From an uncultured Neomegalonema sp. (GTDB taxonomy: Bacteria; Pseudomonadota; Alphaproteobacteria; Rhodobacterales; Rhodobacteraceae), in the NCBI GenBank assembly GCA_937958345.1, contig CALGNW010000341.1, positions 1-24,736 on the forward strand: a stretch of 24,736 nucleotides of DNA. The letters are read 5' to 3'. The translations under genes and the position numbers were made by a program. Positions 6,879 through 13,550 of the stretch are shown here, one piece after another; within the stretch, counting starts at the first letter, position 1; each line of letters starts with the position of its first letter. The notes below the pieces were generated by a model. That model was not told the DNA's origin and searched no databases. It was given only the letters and a program-made list of their open reading frames with translations.

Positions 6879-8239
6879 TGTGCCGCCTCGCGGTGCGCGC
6901 CGCGGGTCCAATCAGGCAACCAGTCGCCATGGGCCGTGATCATCTCGTCGGTCATCGCCCAGATTTGATCCAGGTCCAGATCCGCCGACGTATGCGGGTC
7001 AAACATCGCCGCCTGAAAAATATGTTCGCGGTTTTCTTCGATCACAGCGGCGACCGTCAACTCCTGCACATTAATCTGGGTGCGCATCATCGCAATCAGT
7101 TGCGGCGGCATCTCTCCGATTTGCGTCGGCTGAACTCCGTTGGCATCGACGACACAAGGAACCTCGACACAGCACGCATCGGGCAGGCCGCTGATCGACC
7201 CGTTATTGGTAACGTTGCCATAGATCGTCGCGGCCTCGCCGGTGACGACGGCGTTCATAATCGTCGCGGCAAACTCGTTGGATTCGTGAACTTCGATTTT
7301 CTCGGCATTGCGCAATTCCTCTGCCGTGGTTTTCCAATCCTCGATCTGTTCGATGCACCGCTTGGGATATTCATCGAGCGGGATCTGGTATTTCCCGATC
7401 AGATCATCGCGGCCCCGCTTGATGTACCACGGGCTGTACTCGGCAAAATGTTCAGAGCTTTCGGTCAGAAAATACCCCAGCCGGTTCATCATGTCATAGC
7501 GCACAAGATTCGGGCAGCGCGGCATCAGCAACGGCGGTTTCGGTATCCGGCCCGCCGCATAGCCCGCCCGCAGATCGGGGTACAAATCACGCCATCCGCC
7601 ATCCGTCGTCGCCTGCTCGAACTCCAGGAAAAACGCGACGTGGTTGATACCGGCAACAAGATACCGCACCGAGTCCACCGGAATTTCAAGGTCATGTGTC
7701 AGCTCCTGCACCGTGTTCGGCACCGAATGACACAGGCCCACCTGTTTGATGTCGGGATATTTCTCGGCCATCGCCCATGAATTTATCGCCATCGGATTGG
7801 CGTATTGCAGCATCAGCGCGTCGGGGCAAACCGCGCGCATGTCTTCGCAAATTTCAAACAGTTTCGGCACGGTCCGCAGGCCCCGCATGATACCGCCGAT
7901 CCCCAGCGTATCGGCAATCGTCTGGCGCAGGCCGTATTTTTTCGGGATCTCGAAATCCGTGATCGTACAGGGGTCATATCCGCCGACCTGAATTGCCACG
8001 ATGACAAAATCCGCACCCTCCAACGCCTGACGGCGGTTGGTCGTGGCCGACAGAGTGGCCGGCGCGCCAAGCGTATCAATCATCTTGCGCGCAACCAGTT
8101 CGGACTCGGCCAGCCGCATGGGATCGATGTCCATCAGCGCAATATGCGCATCGTTCAGCGACGGCTTCAGCAGCGCATCCCCGATGATGTGGCGCATAAA
8201 GATCGTGGACCCCGCACCGATAAAGGCAATTTTCGTCAT
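6875..8239 (-). CDS. melA: Alpha-galactosidase, glycoside hydrolase family 4
   Basis: A 454-residue cytoplasmic NAD- and Mn-dependent glycosidase. The Rossmann loop is FIGAGST (6-12). The MelA-type residues are NPM at 148-150 in QYANPMAINSW, the metal ligands C170 (GLCHSV) and H200 (GINHVAF), and the ADTLGIGGIMRGLRT loop. The CHSV motif and the tryptophan-containing SWAMAEKYP are typical of the alpha-galactosidase and alpha-galacturonidase branch rather than 6-phospho-glucosidases. The galactose pathway around it favours alpha-galactosidase, but alpha-galacturonidase cannot be fully excluded. There is no signal peptide. The ATG at 8239 has an AGAAGA element about 8 nt upstream. The stop overlaps the dehydrogenase start. 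It sits 125 nt behind the permease gene, across a hairpin-rich spacer. Confidence 0.9.
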   Translation of the reverse strand: MTKIAFIGAGSTIFMRHIIGDALLKPSLNDAHIALMDIDPMRLAESELVARKMIDTLGAPATLSATTNRRQALEGADFVIVAIQVGGYDPCTITDFEIPKKYGLRQTIADTLGIGGIMRGLRTVPKLFEICEDMRAVCPDALMLQYANPMAINSWAMAEKYPDIKQVGLCHSVPNTVQELTHDLEIPVDSVRYLVAGINHVAFFLEFEQATTDGGWRDLYPDLRAGYAAGRIPKPPLLMPRCPNLVRYDMMNRLGYFLTESSEHFAEYSPWYIKRGRDDLIGKYQIPLDEYPKRCIEQIEDWKTTAEELRNAEKIEVHESNEFAATIMNAVVTGEAATIYGNVTNNGSISGLPDACCVEVPCVVDANGVQPTQIGEMPPQLIAMMRTQINVQELTVAAVIEENREHIFQAAMFDPHTSADLDLDQIWAMTDEMITAHGDWLPDWTRGAHREAAQ

Positions 8240-8254
8240 CGTGGTCTTCTCGTG

Positions 8255-8297
8255 TCATCCACCCCTCGGGACGGCGCTGCGCGCCTTCTCGGGATGA
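8255..8297. repeat. Nested inverted repeat (REP-like hairpin) inside the galactoside operon
   Basis: TCATCC (8255-8260) pairs with GGATGA (8292-8297), and within it GGCGC (8273-8277) pairs with GCGCC (8281-8285) around a 3-nt loop. The flanking CCCTCGGG and TCTCGGG make it look like a dispersed extragenic palindrome. It lies in the 125-nt gap between the permease and the alpha-galactosidase genes and has no U-tract, so it is more likely an mRNA-stability or dispersed repeat element than a terminator. Confidence 0.5.
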
Positions 8298-8364
8298 GGT
8301 TAATGTTGGTGCATGCTCCGGCCCTTCGTGACGCGCAGGGCGTTCAGCGCGACGCGCCCGCGCC

Positions 8365-9216
8365 TTACCCCTTTGTCGCCCCCAAGGTCAGTCCGGCGAT
8401 AAAGTGCTTTTGCATCAGGAAAAACATCGCAACGGGCGGCAGGGCGGCCAGAATTGACCCTGCCGAGATCAGATGCCATTGCGAAATCCACTGGCCGTTC
8501 AACGACTTCAATCCGGCGGTGATCGGCATGGCGTGCTGGCCGTTCACCAGCACCGTCGCCCAAAAGTAATCATTCCAGATGAACGTGAACTCCAGGACCG
8601 CAAGCGCCGCAATCGCGGGCTTTACCAGCGGCAGGACCAGATGCCAGAAAATCCGCCACTCGCTGACGCCTTCAATCCGCGCACTCTCGATCAGTTCGAA
8701 CGGCAGCGCCCTGATAAAGTTCCGCATAAACAGCGTGCAGAACCCCGCCTGAAACGCGGCATGGAACAGCACCAATCCCGTTACCGTATCATACAGCCCC
8801 GTGCTGACTGACAGATCCCGTACCGGGACCATCAAAATCTGAAACGGAACAAAGTTACCCGCGATGAAAATGAAGAACAGCGTCAGATTCAGCCGGAACT
8901 TATAAACTGCCAGCGCATATCCCGCGAGACATGACAATGTCAGCGTCAGGATAATCGTCGGAATCGTCACTTTCAGCGAATTCCAGATGAACTGCCCCAA
9001 GGGCGAGTTCGTGAAAATCGCCGTGTAGTTCTCGACCAGATTAAACGAGGTCGGCCAGCCCCAGTAATTACCCGAATTGATGTCGCCCGCCGAACGGATT
9101 GACGTGACCATCACCGCAATCAGCGGCAACAACCAGATGATCAGCGCAACCGGCAGAGCGATTTTATAGGCGGTCTGAGTACCGGCGGAACTTTTCTCGA
9201 TGGGACGCGGAAACAT
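8365..9216 (-). CDS. Carbohydrate ABC transporter permease, MalG type (CUT1)
   Basis: A 283-residue inner-membrane permease with about six membrane spans, starting at residues 17-37 and ending near 255-272. The EAA loop that contacts the ATPase is at about 177-200 (ESARIEGVSEWRIFWHLVLP), with the Gly and downstream Pro of the CUT1 consensus. It pairs with the MalF-type permease encoded 3 nt upstream and with the binding protein further up; the ATPase is in the divergent transcript at 12468. The substrate is inferred to be a galactoside or oligosaccharide, because two galactosidases without signal peptides follow in the operon. Confidence 0.93.
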   Translation of the reverse strand: MFPRPIEKSSAGTQTAYKIALPVALIIWLLPLIAVMVTSIRSAGDINSGNYWGWPTSFNLVENYTAIFTNSPLGQFIWNSLKVTIPTIILTLTLSCLAGYALAVYKFRLNLTLFFIFIAGNFVPFQILMVPVRDLSVSTGLYDTVTGLVLFHAAFQAGFCTLFMRNFIRALPFELIESARIEGVSEWRIFWHLVLPLVKPAIAALAVLEFTFIWNDYFWATVLVNGQHAMPITAGLKSLNGQWISQWHLISAGSILAALPPVAMFFLMQKHFIAGLTLGATKG

Positions 9217-9219
9217 GGC

Positions 9220-10152
9220 TCAGCCCCCCCGCTTTTCTTGCACATACATGCGCCACAGGAAGAACGAGATATAGACCATCATTATCAGGAACAGGATCAC
9301 GGCAATCGCCGCACCGTATCCCATGCGATAGCCATATTCCGACAGCGCCGTCTCGAACATATAATATGCCAGCACGTTCGACGACCCGTAGGGACCGCCC
9401 TGAGTCATAATCGACACCAGATCAAACGACCGCAGCGCCCCGATCACCGTGACCACCACCGCGATAAACGTCGCAGGGCGCAGTTGCGGCAGCACAACAT
9501 GCCACAGCATCCGCCAGCCCTTTGCACCGTCCAGCCGACCGGCTTCGATCTGGTCGGGCGAGACGTTATTGAGGCCGGTCAGAAACAGGATCATGCAATA
9601 GGCAATCTGCGGCCACAAACCGGCGGCGATAATGCCATACGTCACGTACCGTTCGTCGGAAAGGATGGCCGGCGGCTTGCCGTCCCAGATCGAATAGATG
9701 AGCGCGAGAATCCCGTTTGACGGATCATAGAACCACGCGAACACCAGTCCGACGACGACCTGACTGATCACGAACGGAAAAAAGAACAGCGATTTATAAA
9801 GGCGGATGCCGGTGACCGTCTGGTTCAGAAACAGCGCGATAAACAATCCCGCCGGAACCGCCAGCATATAAAGAACCAGCCAGATGACGTTGTTTTTCAG
9901 CGAGGTGTAAAACCTGTCATCGTCCATCAGCTCGACGTAGTTCGCCGTACCGACCCAAACCTTTTCGCCCAGCCCGTCCCACTCGTAAAACGAAATCCAG
10001 ATCGACTGGAAAATCGGCAGGATGACATAGACGGTGAAAAACAGGATCGCAGGGGCGAGAAACAACCACGGCGTAACCGCAAGGCGATTACGACGATACC
10101 AGCTTCGCTGCGCCGGGGGCATCCCGGTGGCGGTGTGAGAAACATCGGTCAT
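9220..10152 (-). CDS. Carbohydrate ABC transporter permease, MalF type (CUT1)
   Basis: A 310-residue inner-membrane permease. The basic N-terminus RSWYRRNR precedes the first span at about 27-50, and five more spans follow. The EAA loop is at about 202-225 (IEAGRLDGAKGWRMLWHVVL). There is a periplasmic stretch at about 55-85 before the second span. The start ATG 10152 has a GGAG element roughly 8 nt upstream. The gap of 101 nt to the binding-protein gene holds a palindromic repeat. It forms the heterodimeric channel with the MalG-type protein. Confidence 0.93.
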   Translation of the reverse strand: MTDVSHTATGMPPAQRSWYRRNRLAVTPWLFLAPAILFFTVYVILPIFQSIWISFYEWDGLGEKVWVGTANYVELMDDDRFYTSLKNNVIWLVLYMLAVPAGLFIALFLNQTVTGIRLYKSLFFFPFVISQVVVGLVFAWFYDPSNGILALIYSIWDGKPPAILSDERYVTYGIIAAGLWPQIAYCMILFLTGLNNVSPDQIEAGRLDGAKGWRMLWHVVLPQLRPATFIAVVVTVIGALRSFDLVSIMTQGGPYGSSNVLAYYMFETALSEYGYRMGYGAAIAVILFLIMMVYISFFLWRMYVQEKRGG

Positions 10153-10171
10153 CGCGGACTCCGTTTACGCG

Positions 10172-10237
10172 CGTCATGCCCGTGGAAACGCGCACTTCTA
10201 CGGATGGAGTGTGATCCCCGCTTTCGCGGGGATAACG
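10172..10237. repeat. Paired inverted REP-like sequences (REPIN-like element)
   Basis: The plus-strand 19-mer at 10172-10190 (CGTCATGCCCGTGGAAACG) and the minus-strand 19-mer at 10237-10219 (CGTTATCCCCGCGAAAGCG) face each other and agree at 14 of 19 positions. The right copy is itself a strong hairpin: ATCCCCGC (10214-10221), loop TTTC, GCGGGGAT (10226-10233). The whole fills the gap between the binding-protein gene and the MalF-type gene. Two inverted REP-type units separated by a short spacer is the layout of a REPIN. In the mRNA the hairpin would sit just behind the binding-protein stop, a place where such elements raise upstream message stability. Confidence 0.6.
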
Positions 10238-10253
10238 ATGGCAAGTGTCCGGC

Positions 10254-11495
10254 TTATTTGTCTTTGTAGACTTTGGCCTGAACTTTATCGAGACGCTTGA
10301 GGATCGCATCGCGGCGGTCGGGCTTGATCATAAACTCCTGAAAGCCTTCCATGCCCGCCTTGGCCATTTCAGCCGGTGCATCACGGTCATAGAACTGCGC
10401 AACACCTTTTGCGTTGGCGAGCATTTCGAAACCGGCCTCGATAAACTTGTCATCGGCAACTTCCGCGTCCTTGTGCGCAGGAAGCTGTCCGAGGATTTTG
10501 TTCACCTCACCCTGAATTTCCTTGCTCGTCAGAAAGGCGAGAAACTTCTTCGCGTCTTCCTTGTTCTTGGCGTTCGACGGGATGTGGAACGTATCCGTCG
10601 GCGCTTCTTCCGCCATTGCGATATCGGGGTTGATCGACGGGAACTGCATAAAGCCGAGCTGATCATCGGTCAGACCCGCTTCGCGCAAAGGCGCAACCGC
10701 AAAGTTACCCATGACATACATCGCGGCCTTGCCCTGAACCATCGGCGCAAGCGCCTCCTGCCATGACATACCGGCATGGTTTTCGATGAAGTAACCGGGA
10801 CGGACCAGCTCTTCCCAGCGGTCAAATGTCGCCTGCGTGCGGCTGTCGGTATAGCTGACTTTGCCCGAGGTCAGATCATTGTGAAAGTGATACCCGTTCT
10901 GGCGCAGGTTCAGATAATCGAACACGCCCGCTGCGGTCCAAAGGTACTTTGTGCCGATGGTGATCGGCGTGATGCCCGCTTCTTTCAGCGTAGCACAGGC
11001 CGCGAGGAACTCTTCCCAAGTGGTCGGGACGTCGATGCCGTTTTCTTTGAAAATATCAGCGCGGTAATAAATACCCCACTGATAGTACGTGTAGGGGACG
11101 CCCCATTTTTTGCCGTCAATCGTCAGCGAACCGGCGGTTGATGCCATCGACTCGTTCAGGCCGTTATCTTCCCAGACATCATCAATTGCTTCAAACAGAC
11201 CGGCCTCTACGAAGGGGGCCATCCGGTTTCCGGCGTACCATGCCGCCACATCGGGCGCATCGGCGGTCAGAAAGTTACGGATCGACGTTTTGTAACCCTC
11301 GTGGTCGAACAGGTTCCATTTCACGTCGATATCAGGGTGGGCCTCTTCGAACTTGTCGATCACCATCTGAAACGCCTCTTTCGGCGCAGGATCGGTTCCG
11401 TCAAAGTTGATCACCAATTCGGCGGCGCTTGCTGCGGTCATCGACCCGGCAGCAATCAGCGCGGCGATAGAGGCGCGTTTGAAAAATGTCGTCAT
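10254..11495 (-). CDS. Extracellular sugar-binding protein of a CUT1 ABC transporter (family 1)
   Basis: A 413-residue periplasmic binding protein. The signal peptide is MTTFFKRASIAALIAAGSM with likely cleavage after ASAA (about residue 25). The mature protein begins with ELVINFDGTDPAPK and has the family-1 pattern KFEEAHPDIDVKW and a hinge region near GKAAMYVMGNFA. Aromatic residues typical of sugar binding (YTYYQWGIYY, about 117-128) are present. The ATG at 11495 has the strong Shine-Dalgarno GGGAGAAGAG a few bases upstream. It is the first gene of the galactoside operon, divergent from iclR. A separate hairpin behind it (10214-10233) probably keeps its expression above that of the permeases. 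Confidence 0.93.
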   Translation of the reverse strand: MTTFFKRASIAALIAAGSMTAASAAELVINFDGTDPAPKEAFQMVIDKFEEAHPDIDVKWNLFDHEGYKTSIRNFLTADAPDVAAWYAGNRMAPFVEAGLFEAIDDVWEDNGLNESMASTAGSLTIDGKKWGVPYTYYQWGIYYRADIFKENGIDVPTTWEEFLAACATLKEAGITPITIGTKYLWTAAGVFDYLNLRQNGYHFHNDLTSGKVSYTDSRTQATFDRWEELVRPGYFIENHAGMSWQEALAPMVQGKAAMYVMGNFAVAPLREAGLTDDQLGFMQFPSINPDIAMAEEAPTDTFHIPSNAKNKEDAKKFLAFLTSKEIQGEVNKILGQLPAHKDAEVADDKFIEAGFEMLANAKGVAQFYDRDAPAEMAKAGMEGFQEFMIKPDRRDAILKRLDKVQAKVYKDK

Positions 11496-11554
11496 GTCTC
11501 TTCTCCCGATGCCAAACGATCATGTCGGCAGACACAATCAGCTTGAATAAGTCC

Positions 11555-11571
11555 GTTCCGTTATTTGGAAC
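11555..11571. promoter_or_regulatory. Inverted repeat GTTCC-N7-GGAAC between divergent iclR and transporter genes
   Basis: GTTCC (11555-11559) and GGAAC (11567-11571) are perfect 5-bp arms with a 7-bp A/T-rich centre. It lies in the 116-bp spacer shared by iclR and the galactoside operon, upstream of the iclR -35 box. It may be an operator or activator site for the divergent operon; the binding protein is unknown, with the adjacent IclR the first candidate. Confidence 0.45.
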
Positions 11572-11576
11572 TGTGT

Positions 11577-11605
11577 TTGACTGATTAGAATAATCAGCGT
11601 ATAGA
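11577..11605 (+). promoter_or_regulatory. Sigma-70 type promoter of iclR with an operator palindrome in its spacer
   Basis: A -35 box TTGACT (11577-11582) and a -10 box TATAGA (11600-11605) are separated by exactly 17 bp. Within the spacer lies the palindrome CTGATTA-GAA-TAATCAG (11581-11597), 7-bp perfect arms. A repressor bound there would occlude the promoter, so autoregulation by the IclR protein is the natural reading. Transcription would start at about 11611-11613, that is, at the ATG. Confidence 0.7.
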
Positions 11606-11611
11606 CGACGC

Positions 11612-12439
11612 ATGTCAAGCGTCTCCGAAACAATCACAGCGCGTCACACGCCGCCATCGAACGGCGACACGGTTCGCGATACCGGAACATTAGGCAAGGC
11701 TATGGCGGTGCTGGAAATTGTCGCATCCGCCGAACAGCCGTTGCGCTTCACCGACATTTTAAACTGTTCGGACCAGCCGCGCGGCACATTGCACAGGCAG
11801 CTTTCGAATTTGGTTGAGGAGGGGCTTTTGTCCGTCCGCCCCGACCAGTCCTATGAACTTGGTCTGAAACTGCTGGATCTTGCCTCCAAATCATGGGCGG
11901 GCAGCGAGTTCCGCACGATTGCCGAACCGCACCTCAAACGCCTGCAAAGTGAAACCGGCGAAACGGTACACCTCGCTGTTTTGCGCGGTACGCAGGTCAT
12001 CTATCTGGACAAGGTCGAGGGGAAACAGGCGCTGCGCCTGCACTCGCAAATCGGCAATGCGGCACCGGCATATTGCACGGGCGTCGGCAAGGCCGCCCTG
12101 TCGGTGCTGGACCCCGACACTTTGTCTCAGCGAATCAACGCAACGCAGTTTGAGCGCCACACGGTGCATACTCTGCGCTCGGCAAAGGCCCTGCGCACGG
12201 AGATCGCGGAAATCAGACGGGACGGCGTCGCCTATGACCGCGAGGAACACGAAACCGGTATTCACTGCGTCGCCGCGCCGATCCACAGCCCCGCGCGCGC
12301 TCTGGTTGCCGGACTGTCGGTCACGGGGCCGTCGTTCCGCATCGCCCGCGAACAGCTCGAGGCATGGGCCGGAACGGTTCGGGACACCGCGAACGATATC
12401 GTCGCGGACTTGGAAACACGATTAGGGCCGCGTGCATAA
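11612..12439 (+). CDS. IclR-family transcriptional regulator
   Basis: A 275-residue cytoplasmic DNA-binding protein. An unstructured N-terminus of about 24 residues is followed by a winged helix-turn-helix at about 25-80 (LGKAMAVLEIVASAE through QLSNLVEEGLL). The IclR effector domain at about 92-265 includes ETVHLAVLRGTQVIYLDKVEG, PAYCTGVGKAAL and GIHCVAAPI. It is divergent from the galactoside operon and cotranscribed with the CUT1 ATPase gene, so it most likely controls galactoside uptake and catabolism in response to a pathway sugar or acid (inference). The predicted promoter puts the transcript start at or beside the ATG with no Shine-Dalgarno, suggesting leaderless translation. A later ATG at 11702 would delete part of the DNA-binding domain. 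Confidence 0.9.
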   Translation: MSSVSETITARHTPPSNGDTVRDTGTLGKAMAVLEIVASAEQPLRFTDILNCSDQPRGTLHRQLSNLVEEGLLSVRPDQSYELGLKLLDLASKSWAGSEFRTIAEPHLKRLQSETGETVHLAVLRGTQVIYLDKVEGKQALRLHSQIGNAAPAYCTGVGKAALSVLDPDTLSQRINATQFERHTVHTLRSAKALRTEIAEIRRDGVAYDREEHETGIHCVAAPIHSPARALVAGLSVTGPSFRIAREQLEAWAGTVRDTANDIVADLETRLGPRA

Positions 12440-12467
12440 TGGTCACGAAAAGCATCTGGGGAATCGA

Positions 12468-13550
12468 ATGACCGGACTCATCCTGCAAGACGTGAAAAAA
12501 TCCTTCGGAAAGGTCGATGTGATTCACGGCATTGATCTTCAGATCGAAAGCGGCGAGTTCGTCGTTTTTGTCGGTCCGTCCGGCTGCGGCAAATCTACGC
12601 TGTTGCGTCTGATTGCCGGTCTGGAGGACGCGACCTCGGGCACACTCGCAATCGGCGAACAGGACGTTACTCATGTCGAGGCGGCGGATCGCGGCATCGC
12701 GATGGTGTTCCAGTCCTACGCGCTGTATCCGCATATGTCGGTCGCCGAGAACATGGGCTTTGGTTTGAAGATGACCGGTTCGTCAAAGGCAGAGGTTAAG
12801 AACCGCGTTTCGGCGGCAGCGGAAATTCTGCAACTCGAGCCGCTGCTCGACCGCAAACCCAAGGCACTGTCGGGCGGACAGCGCCAGCGCGTTGCCATTG
12901 GCCGCGCCATCGTGCGCCAGCCCAAGGTATTTTTGTTCGACGAACCGCTCTCCAACCTCGACGCGGAACTGCGCGTGCAGATGCGCCTGGAAATCGCCAA
13001 GCTGCATAAAGATCTCAAGTCGACGATGATCTATGTGACTCACGATCAGGTCGAGGCCATGACACTGGCCGACAAGATCGTTGTTCTGCGCGCCGGGCGT
13101 GTCGAACAGTTCGGCTCGCCGCTGGAGCTTTACCGCAACCCCGACAATATTTTCGTCGGCGGCTTCATCGGCTCGCCGCGCATGAACTTTCTTGCCGGAA
13201 CAATAACCGCATCCGGCGGCGGAACGGTCACGGTTGATTTTGACGGGTATGCCGGAACGGCCATGACCAAGACGATAGAGGGCATACCGGACGTGGGATC
13301 GAAAGTGATGGTCGGCGTTCGTCCCGAACACTTTACCGACGGCGGCTCGACCAAACTGGAAGTCAGGATCGACGTAATCGAAAATCTCGGCGGCGTTGCC
13401 TACGGCTATGCCGGCGCAGAGACGGACGCGCCGCTGACCATTCAACTGAACGAGGGCCACACGGCGCAAGAGGATGCGGCACTGGTTACAGGATTTGATC
13501 CAGACCGCGCATTCCTGTTCGATGCAAAAAGCGAGAAACGTTTGCGATGA
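12468..13550 (+). CDS. ABC transporter ATPase, MsmK/UgpC/MalK type (CUT1)
   Basis: A 360-residue ATPase for sugar import. Walker A is GPSGCGKST (36-44), the Q-loop Q82, the signature LSGGQ (134-138), Walker B VFLFDE (154-159), and the switch H192 in YVTHDQ. A C-terminal OB/TOBE regulatory domain spans about 235-360. No other CUT1 ATPase is present, so it should energise the two permeases at 8365-10152. The frame opens at 12432, but the ATG at 12468 has GGGGA about 7 nt upstream and matches the family start. The stop overlaps the peroxidase start (ATGA, 13547-13550). MsmK-like ATPases often serve several importers, so it may not be dedicated. Confidence 0.93.
   Translation: MTGLILQDVKKSFGKVDVIHGIDLQIESGEFVVFVGPSGCGKSTLLRLIAGLEDATSGTLAIGEQDVTHVEAADRGIAMVFQSYALYPHMSVAENMGFGLKMTGSSKAEVKNRVSAAAEILQLEPLLDRKPKALSGGQRQRVAIGRAIVRQPKVFLFDEPLSNLDAELRVQMRLEIAKLHKDLKSTMIYVTHDQVEAMTLADKIVVLRAGRVEQFGSPLELYRNPDNIFVGGFIGSPRMNFLAGTITASGGGTVTVDFDGYAGTAMTKTIEGIPDVGSKVMVGVRPEHFTDGGSTKLEVRIDVIENLGGVAYGYAGAETDAPLTIQLNEGHTAQEDAALVTGFDPDRAFLFDAKSEKRLR

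Noticed and set aside
6879..6911. Longer N-terminus for the SDR at 6114-6878
   Set aside because: The extension lies inside the GH4 gene, while the ATG at 6878 makes the ATGA overlap and fits the family start.
10088..10309. Short minus-strand frame containing RYPRESGDHTPS
   Set aside because: This type of peptide is the typical false translation of dispersed palindromic repeats; the DNA is better read as the REPIN-like element.
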